Origin: Treponema socranskii subsp. paredis ATCC 35535
GTDB taxonomy: Bacteria > Spirochaetota > Spirochaetia > Treponematales > Treponemataceae
DNA length: 64,000 bases
Assembly: GCA_000413015.1 (NCBI GenBank)
Contig: KE332515.1
Location: 593,092 to 657,091 of the forward strand
Direction: 5' to 3'
Positions 16,924 through 25,129 of this stretch are shown in pieces. Within the stretch, counting starts at the first letter, position 1. Each line of letters begins with the position of its first letter. The notes under the pieces are model-generated. The model was given only the letters and a program-made list of their open reading frames with translations, made no database searches and had not been told where the DNA came from. A program made the translations under genes and the position numbers.

Positions 16924-18543
16924 ATGAGTACATCAATGAAACGGAATCGCCTCGCGATTCTTTTGGTTTCCGTTTTTTTTGTTTTAACAAACTGGTCGGC
17001 TTTTGCAAAAAAAGCGGAACCCGCTTTGGTACAACAAGAAGAAGGTTATTACTACGGCTACGGTAAAGGAGCTACCGCAGCTGAAGCCGAGCGCGCCGGA
17101 AAGCGCGATCTCGTCGAAAGCGCGCTGACCGCCGCTGTCCGCTCCGTAAACCCGAAAGCGTCAAGAATACAAGTGAGCGACGCATCGGTGAAAGCCCGCA
17201 TCAACGACATCAAGCCCTACGTTCAATCGAAAAAGAATGAGCCTCCGGCAGTCACGTATCGGATGAAAATCGTCGATTGGGACAAAAAAGAAAAAGTATA
17301 CGCCGACGCGCTCCGCGCCGATTTAAGCGCCCGCCTTGCTGCAGGCAAAAACAAAAAGAATCCCGCGGACAAAGTTTCGGCAGCCCTCGCAGTTCTTGCA
17401 AGATTGGTCGAAGAAGGAGAAACGGAACTTCTTTCGGCCGTACCCGACGGTACGGAACTGCTTTCGCGCAGAGCCGAAGCGCTGTGCACCGATGTCGAAA
17501 AAAGTCTCGTCTTTACGTTTTCGGCGCAAGACGGCATCGTCAATGCAAAGACGAAATTTTCGGTAAAAATTGCCGACGATTCGGGCAATGCCGCAGGCGG
17601 ACTTCCGATCGAATTTATATGGGAAGCTGCCGATCTCCCCTCGGTTACGACGGAAGAAGTCGCCGACGTACGCGCACTTGTCAAAACCGATGCGCTCGGC
17701 AACGCATCCGTCGATTTCCCCTCCGATGAAAACTTCCGCAGCAGAGCGGTAACGCTCACGGTAAAAACGGCATTGGCAAAGTCCGTTCCGTCATCCGCCG
17801 TTTTGAAAAAACTCGACGCGCAAACGTCCGCCGATGCGCATTATGTCCGCTTCGACGATCTCGATGCCGCATTCCCCTCGGTCGTAGTTCCCGAAGGCGA
17901 GTTCAATGCAGGAGCTGTTCCCCAGGATACCCGCGCACAGAAAAAAGAAGCGGCTCACACGGCTTCGACCCTTTCCTACGCTATCGGCTTGACGCCCGTG
18001 ACGAATGCGCAGTATGCGGCTTTCCTTCACACGACGAGAGCCGAAAGCGCTCCCGATTATTTCGACAATCCCGATTACAATCAGGGAAAGCAGCCGGTCG
18101 TCGCCGTAAGCTATGCTGACGCCGAAGCATACGCCGCGTGGCTTTCCGAACAGACGGGTTCGACCTATCGTCTTCCGACTGAAGAAGAATGGGAAAAAGC
18201 CGCCCGTGCAGGTGCCGACATAATCTATCCGTGGGGAGATGAAAATCCGACCGACGGAAAACGTGCAAATTACAAAGGCAACGGAAAATTTTCAAAGACT
18301 TCCCCCGTCGGCTCGTTTGAAAACGGCAACAACGCATGGGGTCTTGTCGATATGTCCGGCAACGTCGCCGAATGGACATCATCGAATCACGGTATCGAAG
18401 GCGAAACGAATCTTCGTACCGTCAAAGGCGGATCATGGATGGACGGTCCGACGGAATTACGCATTTCCAATTTCCGCAATATCAACAGCAAAAACGGATA
18501 TGCCGACGTCGGCTTCCGTTTAGTTAAGGAGGTTTCAGAATGA
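16924..18543 (+). CDS. Exported protein with C-terminal SUMF1 (FGE-like) domain
   Basis: A 539-aa protein. A signal peptide (RLAILLVSVFFVLTNWSAFA) precedes an LPP20-like segment (GYGKGATAAEAERAGKRDLV, about 45-66). A beta-sandwich region (about 195-285) follows, then an SUMF1/formylglycine-generating-enzyme fold (about 345-537) with YRLPTEEEWEKAAR, YPWGDE, DMSGNVAEW, GGSWMD and GFRLV. The SUMF1 part has no cysteine, so the enzyme's active-site Cys pair is absent; it is probably a binding or structural module. The next gene overlaps its stop by 4 bp, so it belongs to the transporter operon. Confidence 0.85.
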   Translation: MSTSMKRNRLAILLVSVFFVLTNWSAFAKKAEPALVQQEEGYYYGYGKGATAAEAERAGKRDLVESALTAAVRSVNPKASRIQVSDASVKARINDIKPYVQSKKNEPPAVTYRMKIVDWDKKEKVYADALRADLSARLAAGKNKKNPADKVSAALAVLARLVEEGETELLSAVPDGTELLSRRAEALCTDVEKSLVFTFSAQDGIVNAKTKFSVKIADDSGNAAGGLPIEFIWEAADLPSVTTEEVADVRALVKTDALGNASVDFPSDENFRSRAVTLTVKTALAKSVPSSAVLKKLDAQTSADAHYVRFDDLDAAFPSVVVPEGEFNAGAVPQDTRAQKKEAAHTASTLSYAIGLTPVTNAQYAAFLHTTRAESAPDYFDNPDYNQGKQPVVAVSYADAEAYAAWLSEQTGSTYRLPTEEEWEKAARAGADIIYPWGDENPTDGKRANYKGNGKFSKTSPVGSFENGNNAWGLVDMSGNVAEWTSSNHGIEGETNLRTVKGGSWMDGPTELRISNFRNINSKNGYADVGFRLVKEVSE

Positions 18544-19982
18544 AAAAATACGCTGTTATCGTTTCGGCAATTTTAGCCGTTATGCTTATTTCCTGCGCCA
18601 CGACGAGCAAAGAAAGCCCCGATCAAAGGGCGATCGCCGCAGGCGTAAAAGCGTGGAACGACCGCGAGCCCGAAGCGGCCGCCCCGTATTGGAACGAAAT
18701 TAAAGACGAAAAAGTAAAAAAGCAGTATGAAAATTACATCACCGCATACAAAGCCGGAGCCGATGCCCTTGAAAGCACCGATTCGACGAAAAACGAAGCG
18801 AAACTGCTTGCAGCCTGCAATACGGCAATCGCCAAATTCGGCTCGCTCGATCCCGCTTTGAAAGTTCCGTCGGAAGTCGCGGAAAAAGGCGCTTCTCTTT
18901 CGGCCGGCCGCATTGACGGTTTGGTTGCGGCGGGAAAAACGACTCAAGCGAAAAAGCTCTACGAGTCCGCAGTAAAACTCTACGGAAACACCGACGAGCT
19001 CACGTTTGCAAATAAAGAAACCGATGTCGTAAGCTCGCTTTTGGCGAAAAAGGCTTCTCTCAGCAGCCAAATCGAAACGGCGCGTGCAACTCCGAATTTC
19101 GAAGAAAAGATTGCAGCATACGATTCAGTACTCGCTTCTTATGCGAGCGCCGAAAAGGAAATCGATGCGGCGGCAAACAATGCAGGCGTTGCAAAAACCG
19201 CAGGCGTTTCGTCGAATATCCGCTCGTTCAAAAAGACGCGCCAGGATTTTGCGATCGAACGCGCTTCGGCTATCCGCGCTCGCGCATACGAATATAAAAC
19301 GCACATCGACGAAGAATTCGCGCGCACTCCCGAAAACGCAGGTGAAAACGGCAAGATGCCGCTCGAAGCGATTCTCGCACACTATCAGTCGGTTCAGACG
19401 AATATCGACGCGACGTATCAGGATTTGCTCGGCTTCGCATCCAAATATCCGAACGATATCGGCCAGGATATCATCGACGATATAAACGCACAGAAAAAAG
19501 ATCTCGAATCGAAGATCGCGCAGGTCAACGCCGAAATCCGCACGGCTCAGGAAATCGCGAGCCGCGGCAAAGTCGTCTTCCCGCTCATGATCGGTCTTTT
19601 CAACCCCGACCCGCGTTCGACTGCGGAAAGCAAAAAAAGCCGCCCTGCAAAATTCAGCGCGAAAAATGCTAAAGGCAACGAATACTGGTGGGGCATGGTT
19701 TCCATTCCGAAAGGACAGATGAACGACCTCGTCGTCACGCTGAAGGATAACCGCACCGTCCGCGTTTTCGCCGAAAACACAAAGAGCGGAAGACTTATCG
19801 AAAAAAACAATATGAAAGATCTCGTCAACCGCAGTTATAAAGTCGGAAATTCGTGGCCTGTCCTCAATGCGGGCAGCACGCTGACGACCAACAAATATTT
19901 CTTTGAAATACAAAAGGGCAAAACGCCCGACTATGAAGGCGAAGTCGTCGTCTACAGTTCATTCATTGTGAGGATGCGTTAA
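18540..19982 (+). CDS. Lipoprotein of unknown function
   Basis: A 480-aa protein with a signal peptide ending in a lipobox (VMLISC, Cys20), so it should be lipid-anchored. The body is rich in Ala/Lys/Glu helices, possibly TPR-like or coiled coil (about 30-340), followed by a smaller beta-rich C-terminal domain (GNEYWWGMVSIPKGQMNDL..). I do not recognise a family. It overlaps the upstream SUMF1 gene and the downstream binding-protein gene (shared base at 19982), indicating tight co-expression; an accessory role in substrate capture is possible. Confidence 0.82.
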   Translation: MKKYAVIVSAILAVMLISCATTSKESPDQRAIAAGVKAWNDREPEAAAPYWNEIKDEKVKKQYENYITAYKAGADALESTDSTKNEAKLLAACNTAIAKFGSLDPALKVPSEVAEKGASLSAGRIDGLVAAGKTTQAKKLYESAVKLYGNTDELTFANKETDVVSSLLAKKASLSSQIETARATPNFEEKIAAYDSVLASYASAEKEIDAAANNAGVAKTAGVSSNIRSFKKTRQDFAIERASAIRARAYEYKTHIDEEFARTPENAGENGKMPLEAILAHYQSVQTNIDATYQDLLGFASKYPNDIGQDIIDDINAQKKDLESKIAQVNAEIRTAQEIASRGKVVFPLMIGLFNPDPRSTAESKKSRPAKFSAKNAKGNEYWWGMVSIPKGQMNDLVVTLKDNRTVRVFAENTKSGRLIEKNNMKDLVNRSYKVGNSWPVLNAGSTLTTNKYFFEIQKGKTPDYEGEVVVYSSFIVRMR

Positions 19983-21574
19983 TGAAGTTTAACAAAAAAG
20001 GCCTTATTGCCATTATTATCGTCGCACTTATCGTACTCATATCGGCAGGTGCATTTATCGTCTGGAAAGCACAGCCTAAGGGAGTCGTCGTCGCGGTTTC
20101 CACGCTTCCCGATTCATTGAATCCCGTGCTCGAACAAAATACGTCGGGCTTAAATGCGGATGAGCTTTTGTTCGACGGTCTTGTCAATTTCGAAGTCGAT
20201 AAAGAAAGCGGCTCTCTCTATTCCAATCTCGCCCTTGCGGAAAGCATCGTGCAGAATCCCGCAGATAAAAAAACCTATACGGTAACGCTGCGTGATGTGT
20301 CATGGCACGACGGAAATCCCGTCACTGCCGACGACGTCGTCTATTCGTTTGCCGCATACACCGACGAAGCGAACGATTCGCCCAAACGCGGTTATCTCAT
20401 GTCGTTTATCAAAAGCGTTTCCGCCGAAAACGACAAAACGGTAAAAATCGAATTCATCAATCCCATACCCGAATTCCGCGCCTACCCCGTCTTGACGTTC
20501 AAGATCGTTCCGTCGAAATACAACGGTCAGAAAATGCGCGTCAATATGCGTGCCGGCGAAAACGAACGCAAGTTCGCAACCGAACCTATCGGAACGGGTC
20601 CCTTTAAACTCGCAACGTGGGAAATCGGAAAATGGGTTACTTTCGATGCCAACGGCACCTATTTCGGAAATACGCCGCAGATGAGCAATCTCGTCATGAC
20701 GCGCGTCATCGACCCGATCATCCGTATGAACGAAATGCGTAAAGGCCGTATCAACGTCATTCTTGAAACGAAACCGACCGACCGCGCGGACGTTGCAAAA
20801 ATTCCGAACGTCGATATCAACTCGTACATCCCGTACGCGTTCTATGAAGTGGCGATCAACACGAAGCTTTTCCCGAACGCCGACGGACGCCAGGCTATGG
20901 CTATGGCGCTCGATCGTGAAATGCTCATTCCTTCGATCACCGATCAAAAATCGGGCGTTATCTTAAACTACGGACCCTTCCCGTCGAACCTTTTCGCGGC
21001 GAACATTCCCGAATATGTCGACAAACCCATGCCGACCTTCCTCTCCTATGATCTGGCAAAGGCGAAGAGTCTTGCCTCTTCGGGCGGTATTTCGGGTCAA
21101 AACGCCATTCTCCTCTACCCCGACTCTATGGGTGAATTCGGCGATAAAATGGCAAGCGGCATCGTCAAACAGCTCGCCGAAATCGGCTTGAACGTCGAAG
21201 CGAAGCGTACCGGCGACAGGGTTTTCGACCGCATGGTAAACACCGAAAAATCCTTCGAACTCGCGCTCGTATATTGCGACGGTTTCGATAACCTCTATTC
21301 AAGCTTGGGCGACTGGTACCGTTCGAACGGTTCTAAAAACGTTACCGGTATCGCGGACAGCAAACTGAACAGCCTGTTCGACGCATGGGAAAAAGAGATC
21401 GTTACCGCAAATTGGATCGACCTCACCCTTCAAATCGACAAGCGCGTATGCGAACTTTCGCCGGCACTGTACTTGTGCTCGCTTGAAAAAGACGTATACT
21501 CGCGCGGTTTGGAAAATGTCGCGATCGCTACTGACAATCCTTTCCTTTCAGCCGAAAACTGGAAGGTCAGATAG
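19982..21574 (+). CDS. ABC transporter substrate-binding protein, oligopeptide type (SBP_bac_5)
   Basis: A 530-aa extracytoplasmic binding protein of family 5 (oligopeptide/dipeptide/nickel class). The N-terminus has a hydrophobic segment (about 9-30) without a lipobox, so it is probably held by an uncleaved anchor. Motifs include STLPDSLNPVLEQ, VSWHDGNPVTADDVVYSF and EPIGTGPFKL, all characteristic. Two permeases and a double ATPase follow, so the transporter is complete. The ligand cannot be read; short peptides are the default guess. Confidence 0.9.
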   Translation: MKFNKKGLIAIIIVALIVLISAGAFIVWKAQPKGVVVAVSTLPDSLNPVLEQNTSGLNADELLFDGLVNFEVDKESGSLYSNLALAESIVQNPADKKTYTVTLRDVSWHDGNPVTADDVVYSFAAYTDEANDSPKRGYLMSFIKSVSAENDKTVKIEFINPIPEFRAYPVLTFKIVPSKYNGQKMRVNMRAGENERKFATEPIGTGPFKLATWEIGKWVTFDANGTYFGNTPQMSNLVMTRVIDPIIRMNEMRKGRINVILETKPTDRADVAKIPNVDINSYIPYAFYEVAINTKLFPNADGRQAMAMALDREMLIPSITDQKSGVILNYGPFPSNLFAANIPEYVDKPMPTFLSYDLAKAKSLASSGGISGQNAILLYPDSMGEFGDKMASGIVKQLAEIGLNVEAKRTGDRVFDRMVNTEKSFELALVYCDGFDNLYSSLGDWYRSNGSKNVTGIADSKLNSLFDAWEKEIVTANWIDLTLQIDKRVCELSPALYLCSLEKDVYSRGLENVAIATDNPFLSAENWKVR

Positions 21575-21582
21575 GAAGCGGT

Positions 21583-22467
21583 ATGCGTTTTTTACGCTTT
21601 TTAATCCGAGAATTCATTGTCCACGGCATCATATTTGCCGTGGCAGGGACACTCGTGCTTTCGGCATTTTATCTGCTTTCAATCGGTGCGCCGGCTGAAA
21701 GCTATGCCGAAGCGGCACGATCGTTTTTGTTGCTTATTTCGGGTTCGGAAGATTTTTCCATCGCGCATCCGGGTTTCAGCTCAGGTCAAATCATCGCATC
21801 GGGAGCAGCCGTCACCTTACCGCTGACGCTGCTCGCGCTCTTTATTTTGACCGTTATAGCCCTTGCCGCCTCAGCCTACGCCGTAACGGGACAGTATATG
21901 GCCGAGCACCACGAATATGCCGGAGCGGAACGCTTCAGCGGATTTTTGGGTTTGGTCACGTCGGTTCTCGCCGCCGTACCGCTGTTCGTCGGCTTTTGGG
22001 TTTTGGCCAATGCATTCGGAAGCGACGCCCCGTTTATTATCATCGCGTTTATCACCGTTGTACTCGGCGGACTTTCATGGGATGCGACAAACTTTCTCAA
22101 AGCCGATATGCTCAGGCAAGTCAACTCGACGCACGCTGTCGTGTTTTCGACGCTCGGCCGTAATTTGGGACGTTTGTTTCCGCTGCCTGAAACCTATTCG
22201 GGATACCTGTTTTCTTCGAGTCTGCCGCGCTTTATCCCCTATCTTGCGGGAAAAGTACCGGCTATCATCGGAGGAGTTACGATTGCGGAAATCGTATTTT
22301 CATTCCCGGGTCTCGGCAGTACGCTGCTCGACGCGCTCCTTGCGACGAATACCGATTTGCTTGTCGCATCGGTGTTTATCCTCCTGTGCGTCAACGCGGT
22401 CGTAGCGTTTTTGGTGAAAACCATTCTATTCCTGATTTATCCGAGGTGGTATGAAAAAGCTATTTAA
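21583..22467 (+). CDS. ABC transporter permease, DppB/OppB-like
   Basis: A 294-aa integral membrane protein with about six helices. The EAA-like loop near the C-terminus reads GGVTIAEIVFSFPGLGSTLL, the usual DppB-type coupling signature. AGGAAGCGGT precedes the ATG. It overlaps the second permease by 17 bp. It forms one half of the membrane channel for the upstream binding protein. Confidence 0.88.
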   Translation: MRFLRFLIREFIVHGIIFAVAGTLVLSAFYLLSIGAPAESYAEAARSFLLLISGSEDFSIAHPGFSSGQIIASGAAVTLPLTLLALFILTVIALAASAYAVTGQYMAEHHEYAGAERFSGFLGLVTSVLAAVPLFVGFWVLANAFGSDAPFIIIAFITVVLGGLSWDATNFLKADMLRQVNSTHAVVFSTLGRNLGRLFPLPETYSGYLFSSSLPRFIPYLAGKVPAIIGGVTIAEIVFSFPGLGSTLLDALLATNTDLLVASVFILLCVNAVVAFLVKTILFLIYPRWYEKAI

Positions 22468-23257
22468 AGTTCTCAAAATACTGTGCATCGTCGTTTTGAT
22501 ATCGCCTCTCGCTCTTTCATGGCTTCCGTCATCTTATTTTGCAGGCCTTGCGCCCCAAAGAATCGTCGACTCCGGTTATTTTGCTTCGCTCGTTTCATCG
22601 TTTAAGGAGCTTTCGATTACGCTTGCGGCGACCTTACTTTTCGCGATGCTGCTGAGTTTTATACTCGGCTACATAAGCGTTTTGTGGATGAAAGTCGGCA
22701 GAGGCTTTGCAAATATTCTCAACGCGGTAGAATCGATTCCGGCGATCCTCGTAGCGCTCTTTTGCTACGCACCGGTATCGGGTTACCTCGCACGCCATAC
22801 GAGCGCGGCTTCGACGATCATGTCGCTCGTCGTATTCGTGCTCGCGGCGACGGTGACGACGCTGCCGGAAGCGGTTCGGAGTATTGCGATCCCGCTCATC
22901 GATCTGTACAACCGAAAATACAGTTTGTCGTTCCGCTCATACGGTTTTCCGAAAATGCGTATTCTCGCTATTTTGATGACGACCGATTTGATGCGCAGCA
23001 CATTCCGCCGTGTTGCAGCGGGTATTTTGCTGAAAACGCTCGTCCTCGACTGTTCGTTCGGTTTTATCATTCAGCTCGGTTTCGGCAGCTACGGTACCCC
23101 CGCTCACTTGAGCCCGGGCGCTCTGATCGCCGCTCACCGCGACGCTTTGTTTGAAGGAGGCGATCCTATCCTCTTTTGGATTCCGTCCGCCGTGCTTATC
23201 GCGATCAGCGTCGCCTTTTTAATCGTGCTGAACGAAAAAGAGGGAGGAAACGCATGA
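22451..23257 (+). CDS. ABC transporter permease, DppC/OppC-like
   Basis: A 268-aa membrane protein, the second permease. It has an N-terminal anchor and four to five further helices. The coupling loop lies around SLSFRSYGFPKMRILAILM. The C-terminus LIVLNEKEGGNA overlaps the ATPase start as ATGA. The sequence is more divergent than the first permease, but the context makes the assignment secure. Confidence 0.85.
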   Translation: MKKLFKVLKILCIVVLISPLALSWLPSSYFAGLAPQRIVDSGYFASLVSSFKELSITLAATLLFAMLLSFILGYISVLWMKVGRGFANILNAVESIPAILVALFCYAPVSGYLARHTSAASTIMSLVVFVLAATVTTLPEAVRSIAIPLIDLYNRKYSLSFRSYGFPKMRILAILMTTDLMRSTFRRVAAGILLKTLVLDCSFGFIIQLGFGSYGTPAHLSPGALIAAHRDALFEGGDPILFWIPSAVLIAISVAFLIVLNEKEGGNA

Positions 23258-24708
23258 CACCTATTTCTCTTAACAATTTTTCGATCCGGCTCGGTGAGCG
23301 CGTGCTCCTTAAAAACTGTAATTTTTCGATCGAACCGCACGCTTCGGCCGTCATCATGGGACCGACGGGCACCGGCAAATCCGTGTTTTTGAAATCCGTC
23401 GCGGGCATTCTCTCTACGAAAATTTTTACCTTCGAAGGGGGCATGAAAGTAAACGGTATCCCCGCGTATTTCAATCATAAACTCGGCTTCAGCGAATGGT
23501 CGCAGATTGCGCAGTCGGGACTCATGTTCATACCGGCGGAAACAGCACAGGTTATGAACCCCGCTTTAACGCTCGATCAAAACCTCGCATTGCTCGCTCC
23601 CGGACAGAGAGCGGTTATCGTAGAGCGCTTGACAAAATATTTTTCACTAGATTTTGAAGCCTTTGCCCGCCTCTACCCCGATGAAATTTCGGGCGGCGAA
23701 ATGCAGCGCATTACGCTCATGATTCTCCTGTCGAGAAAAGGAAATCTCATCCTCTTGGACGAGCCGACCGTAAACCTCGACCGGAACCTGAGAAAGCATT
23801 TCGTAACGTTTTTGAACAACGAAATACTCGGGCCGAAAGATAAAACCTTCCTCATGGTCAGTCACGACCTCGACTTTATCAAGCGGCTGACGCTCGACAA
23901 AGCGTTTATGCTCAAAGACGGCCTTATCGAACAGATGAAAGAGCTTCCCGAAATGGAAGGCTATGAAAAGCCCGAAGCGAAAAAAGGCGCGTCGGGAACC
24001 GCGATCGAATTGAAAAACGTGTCGCAAACGTATTTTAAGCGCGGTATTTTCGGAGAGCGCACTTTCACGGCATTCAAGGGATTGAACCTCAAATTCGAAC
24101 GCTCGACCGTGTACGGACTTACCGGACCTTCCGGCTGCGGAAAGTCCACGACAATCAAAGCGATCCTCCGTCTGCTCGACAGCACAAAGGGACAAATCCT
24201 TTTGGAAAATTCCGATTTGGTCGCTTTAAAGCCAAACGAAACAGGAAGAGATCCGAAAGCGTTTAAGCCGTTCCGCCGCCGCATGACGGTCGTACAGCAG
24301 GACTCGCGCTTTTCGTTTTTCCCCGACTTGAGCATCCGTGAGTCGTTTAAGCAGATTTCCGCGTCAAGCGAAGGCGGAACGATCGAAGAGCTCGAAAAAA
24401 ATCTCGAAAAGGTCGGTCTTACAAGCGCACACCTCGACGAGCGGCCGCAGCAGTTGTCGTCCGGAGAGATGAAGCGTATGGATATTGCGCGCGCGCTTAC
24501 CGCAAAGCCCGATATTCTCCTTCTCGATGAACCTTTCGCGCATATCGACTTCGACACAAGATTGAAAGTCATGCAGTCGATTTCCGAATACCTTGCCGTC
24601 CACGCGACGATTTTAGTTATCGTCACGCACGAAGATTTCGACCTCCGCTACTTTGTAGAAAAGAGTTTCGATTTCCCCGAATTGGTCGGTCAGTTTACCG
24701 GAAATTAA
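23254..24708 (+). CDS. ABC transporter ATPase with two nucleotide-binding domains
   Basis: A 484-aa protein fusing two ABC ATPase domains, equivalent to DppD plus DppF. Domain 1 has Walker A GPTGTGKS, signature SGGEMQR and Walker B LILLDEPT; domain 2 has GPSGCGKS, SSGEMKR and ILLLDEPF. The start ATG 23254 follows GAGGGAGG with ideal spacing and overlaps the permease stop; a frame open from 23176 inside the permease is rejected. It should power uptake by the two permeases. A strong terminator follows. Confidence 0.93.
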   Translation: MTPISLNNFSIRLGERVLLKNCNFSIEPHASAVIMGPTGTGKSVFLKSVAGILSTKIFTFEGGMKVNGIPAYFNHKLGFSEWSQIAQSGLMFIPAETAQVMNPALTLDQNLALLAPGQRAVIVERLTKYFSLDFEAFARLYPDEISGGEMQRITLMILLSRKGNLILLDEPTVNLDRNLRKHFVTFLNNEILGPKDKTFLMVSHDLDFIKRLTLDKAFMLKDGLIEQMKELPEMEGYEKPEAKKGASGTAIELKNVSQTYFKRGIFGERTFTAFKGLNLKFERSTVYGLTGPSGCGKSTTIKAILRLLDSTKGQILLENSDLVALKPNETGRDPKAFKPFRRRMTVVQQDSRFSFFPDLSIRESFKQISASSEGGTIEELEKNLEKVGLTSAHLDERPQQLSSGEMKRMDIARALTAKPDILLLDEPFAHIDFDTRLKVMQSISEYLAVHATILVIVTHEDFDLRYFVEKSFDFPELVGQFTGN

Positions 24709-24760
24709 GCGACTCGTATGCGTCCCGCGTAAAAGCGCGGGTACGTCTACCGTCACTTAT

Positions 24761-24791
24761 AAACGTCCCGCTTCCCGCGGGACGTTTTTTT
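24761..24791 (+). terminator. Rho-independent terminator of the ABC operon
   Basis: AAACGTCCCGC (24761-24771), loop TTCCC, GCGGGACGTTT (24777-24787), ending in seven T (24785-24791). A perfect 11-bp stem with a T tract. A second small hairpin, CCCGCG/CGCGGG, lies just upstream at 24724-24741. Confidence 0.92.
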
Positions 24792-24879
24792 ATCGAAGAT
24801 ATCGGAAAGCAGGCAAGTTTTGAAACGGCTCATCTTTTATTGCCGGACGGATGCGCGATAAAAAATGACATACACGCGT

Positions 24880-24908
24880 CTTACAAAAAAATGATAATGT
24901 GATACAAT
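24880..24908 (+). promoter_or_regulatory. Candidate guaA promoter
   Basis: CTTACA (24880-24885), 17 nt, TACAAT (24903-24908). It would give a leader of about 215 nt containing three hairpins. The -35 box is imperfect, so this is moderate evidence. Confidence 0.45.
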
Positions 24909-24976
24909 AAGCGGACGGCTCGCGCATTTTTGTAAAATCGATATTTTTGCAATGCCGTATTTTAAACAATAGGGCA

Positions 24977-25101
24977 CCTCTAAAAACTGCAGTTTTTAGA
25001 GGTAACTTTGAAAGTGCGATGTTGTAACTTGAGATACTACCGGCGAGTTACAACTCGTCAGCATTTCGAAAAAATCGCTAAAGGTGAGTTTTTCGAGATG
25101 C
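24977..25101 (+). repeat. Three consecutive palindromes in the guaA leader
   Basis: First, a perfect 26-bp palindrome (24977-25002, CCTCTAAAAACTG and its complement). Second, GTTGTAACT (25021-25029) with AGTTACAAC (25046-25054), which also contains the 14-bp CGAGTT-AC-AACTCG. Third, GCATTTCGAAAAA (25061-25073) with TTTTTCGAGATGC (25089-25101), 13 bp with one G-U. No T tract follows any of them. They could be leader structure or a composite dispersed repeat. No known riboswitch motif is seen. Confidence 0.7.
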
Positions 25102-25129
25102 CCAATATTTTTTATAGACAGGAAACACT

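Noticed and set aside
17950-18540. Active formylglycine-generating enzyme
   Set aside because: The SUMF1 domain contains no cysteine, so the catalytic pair is absent.
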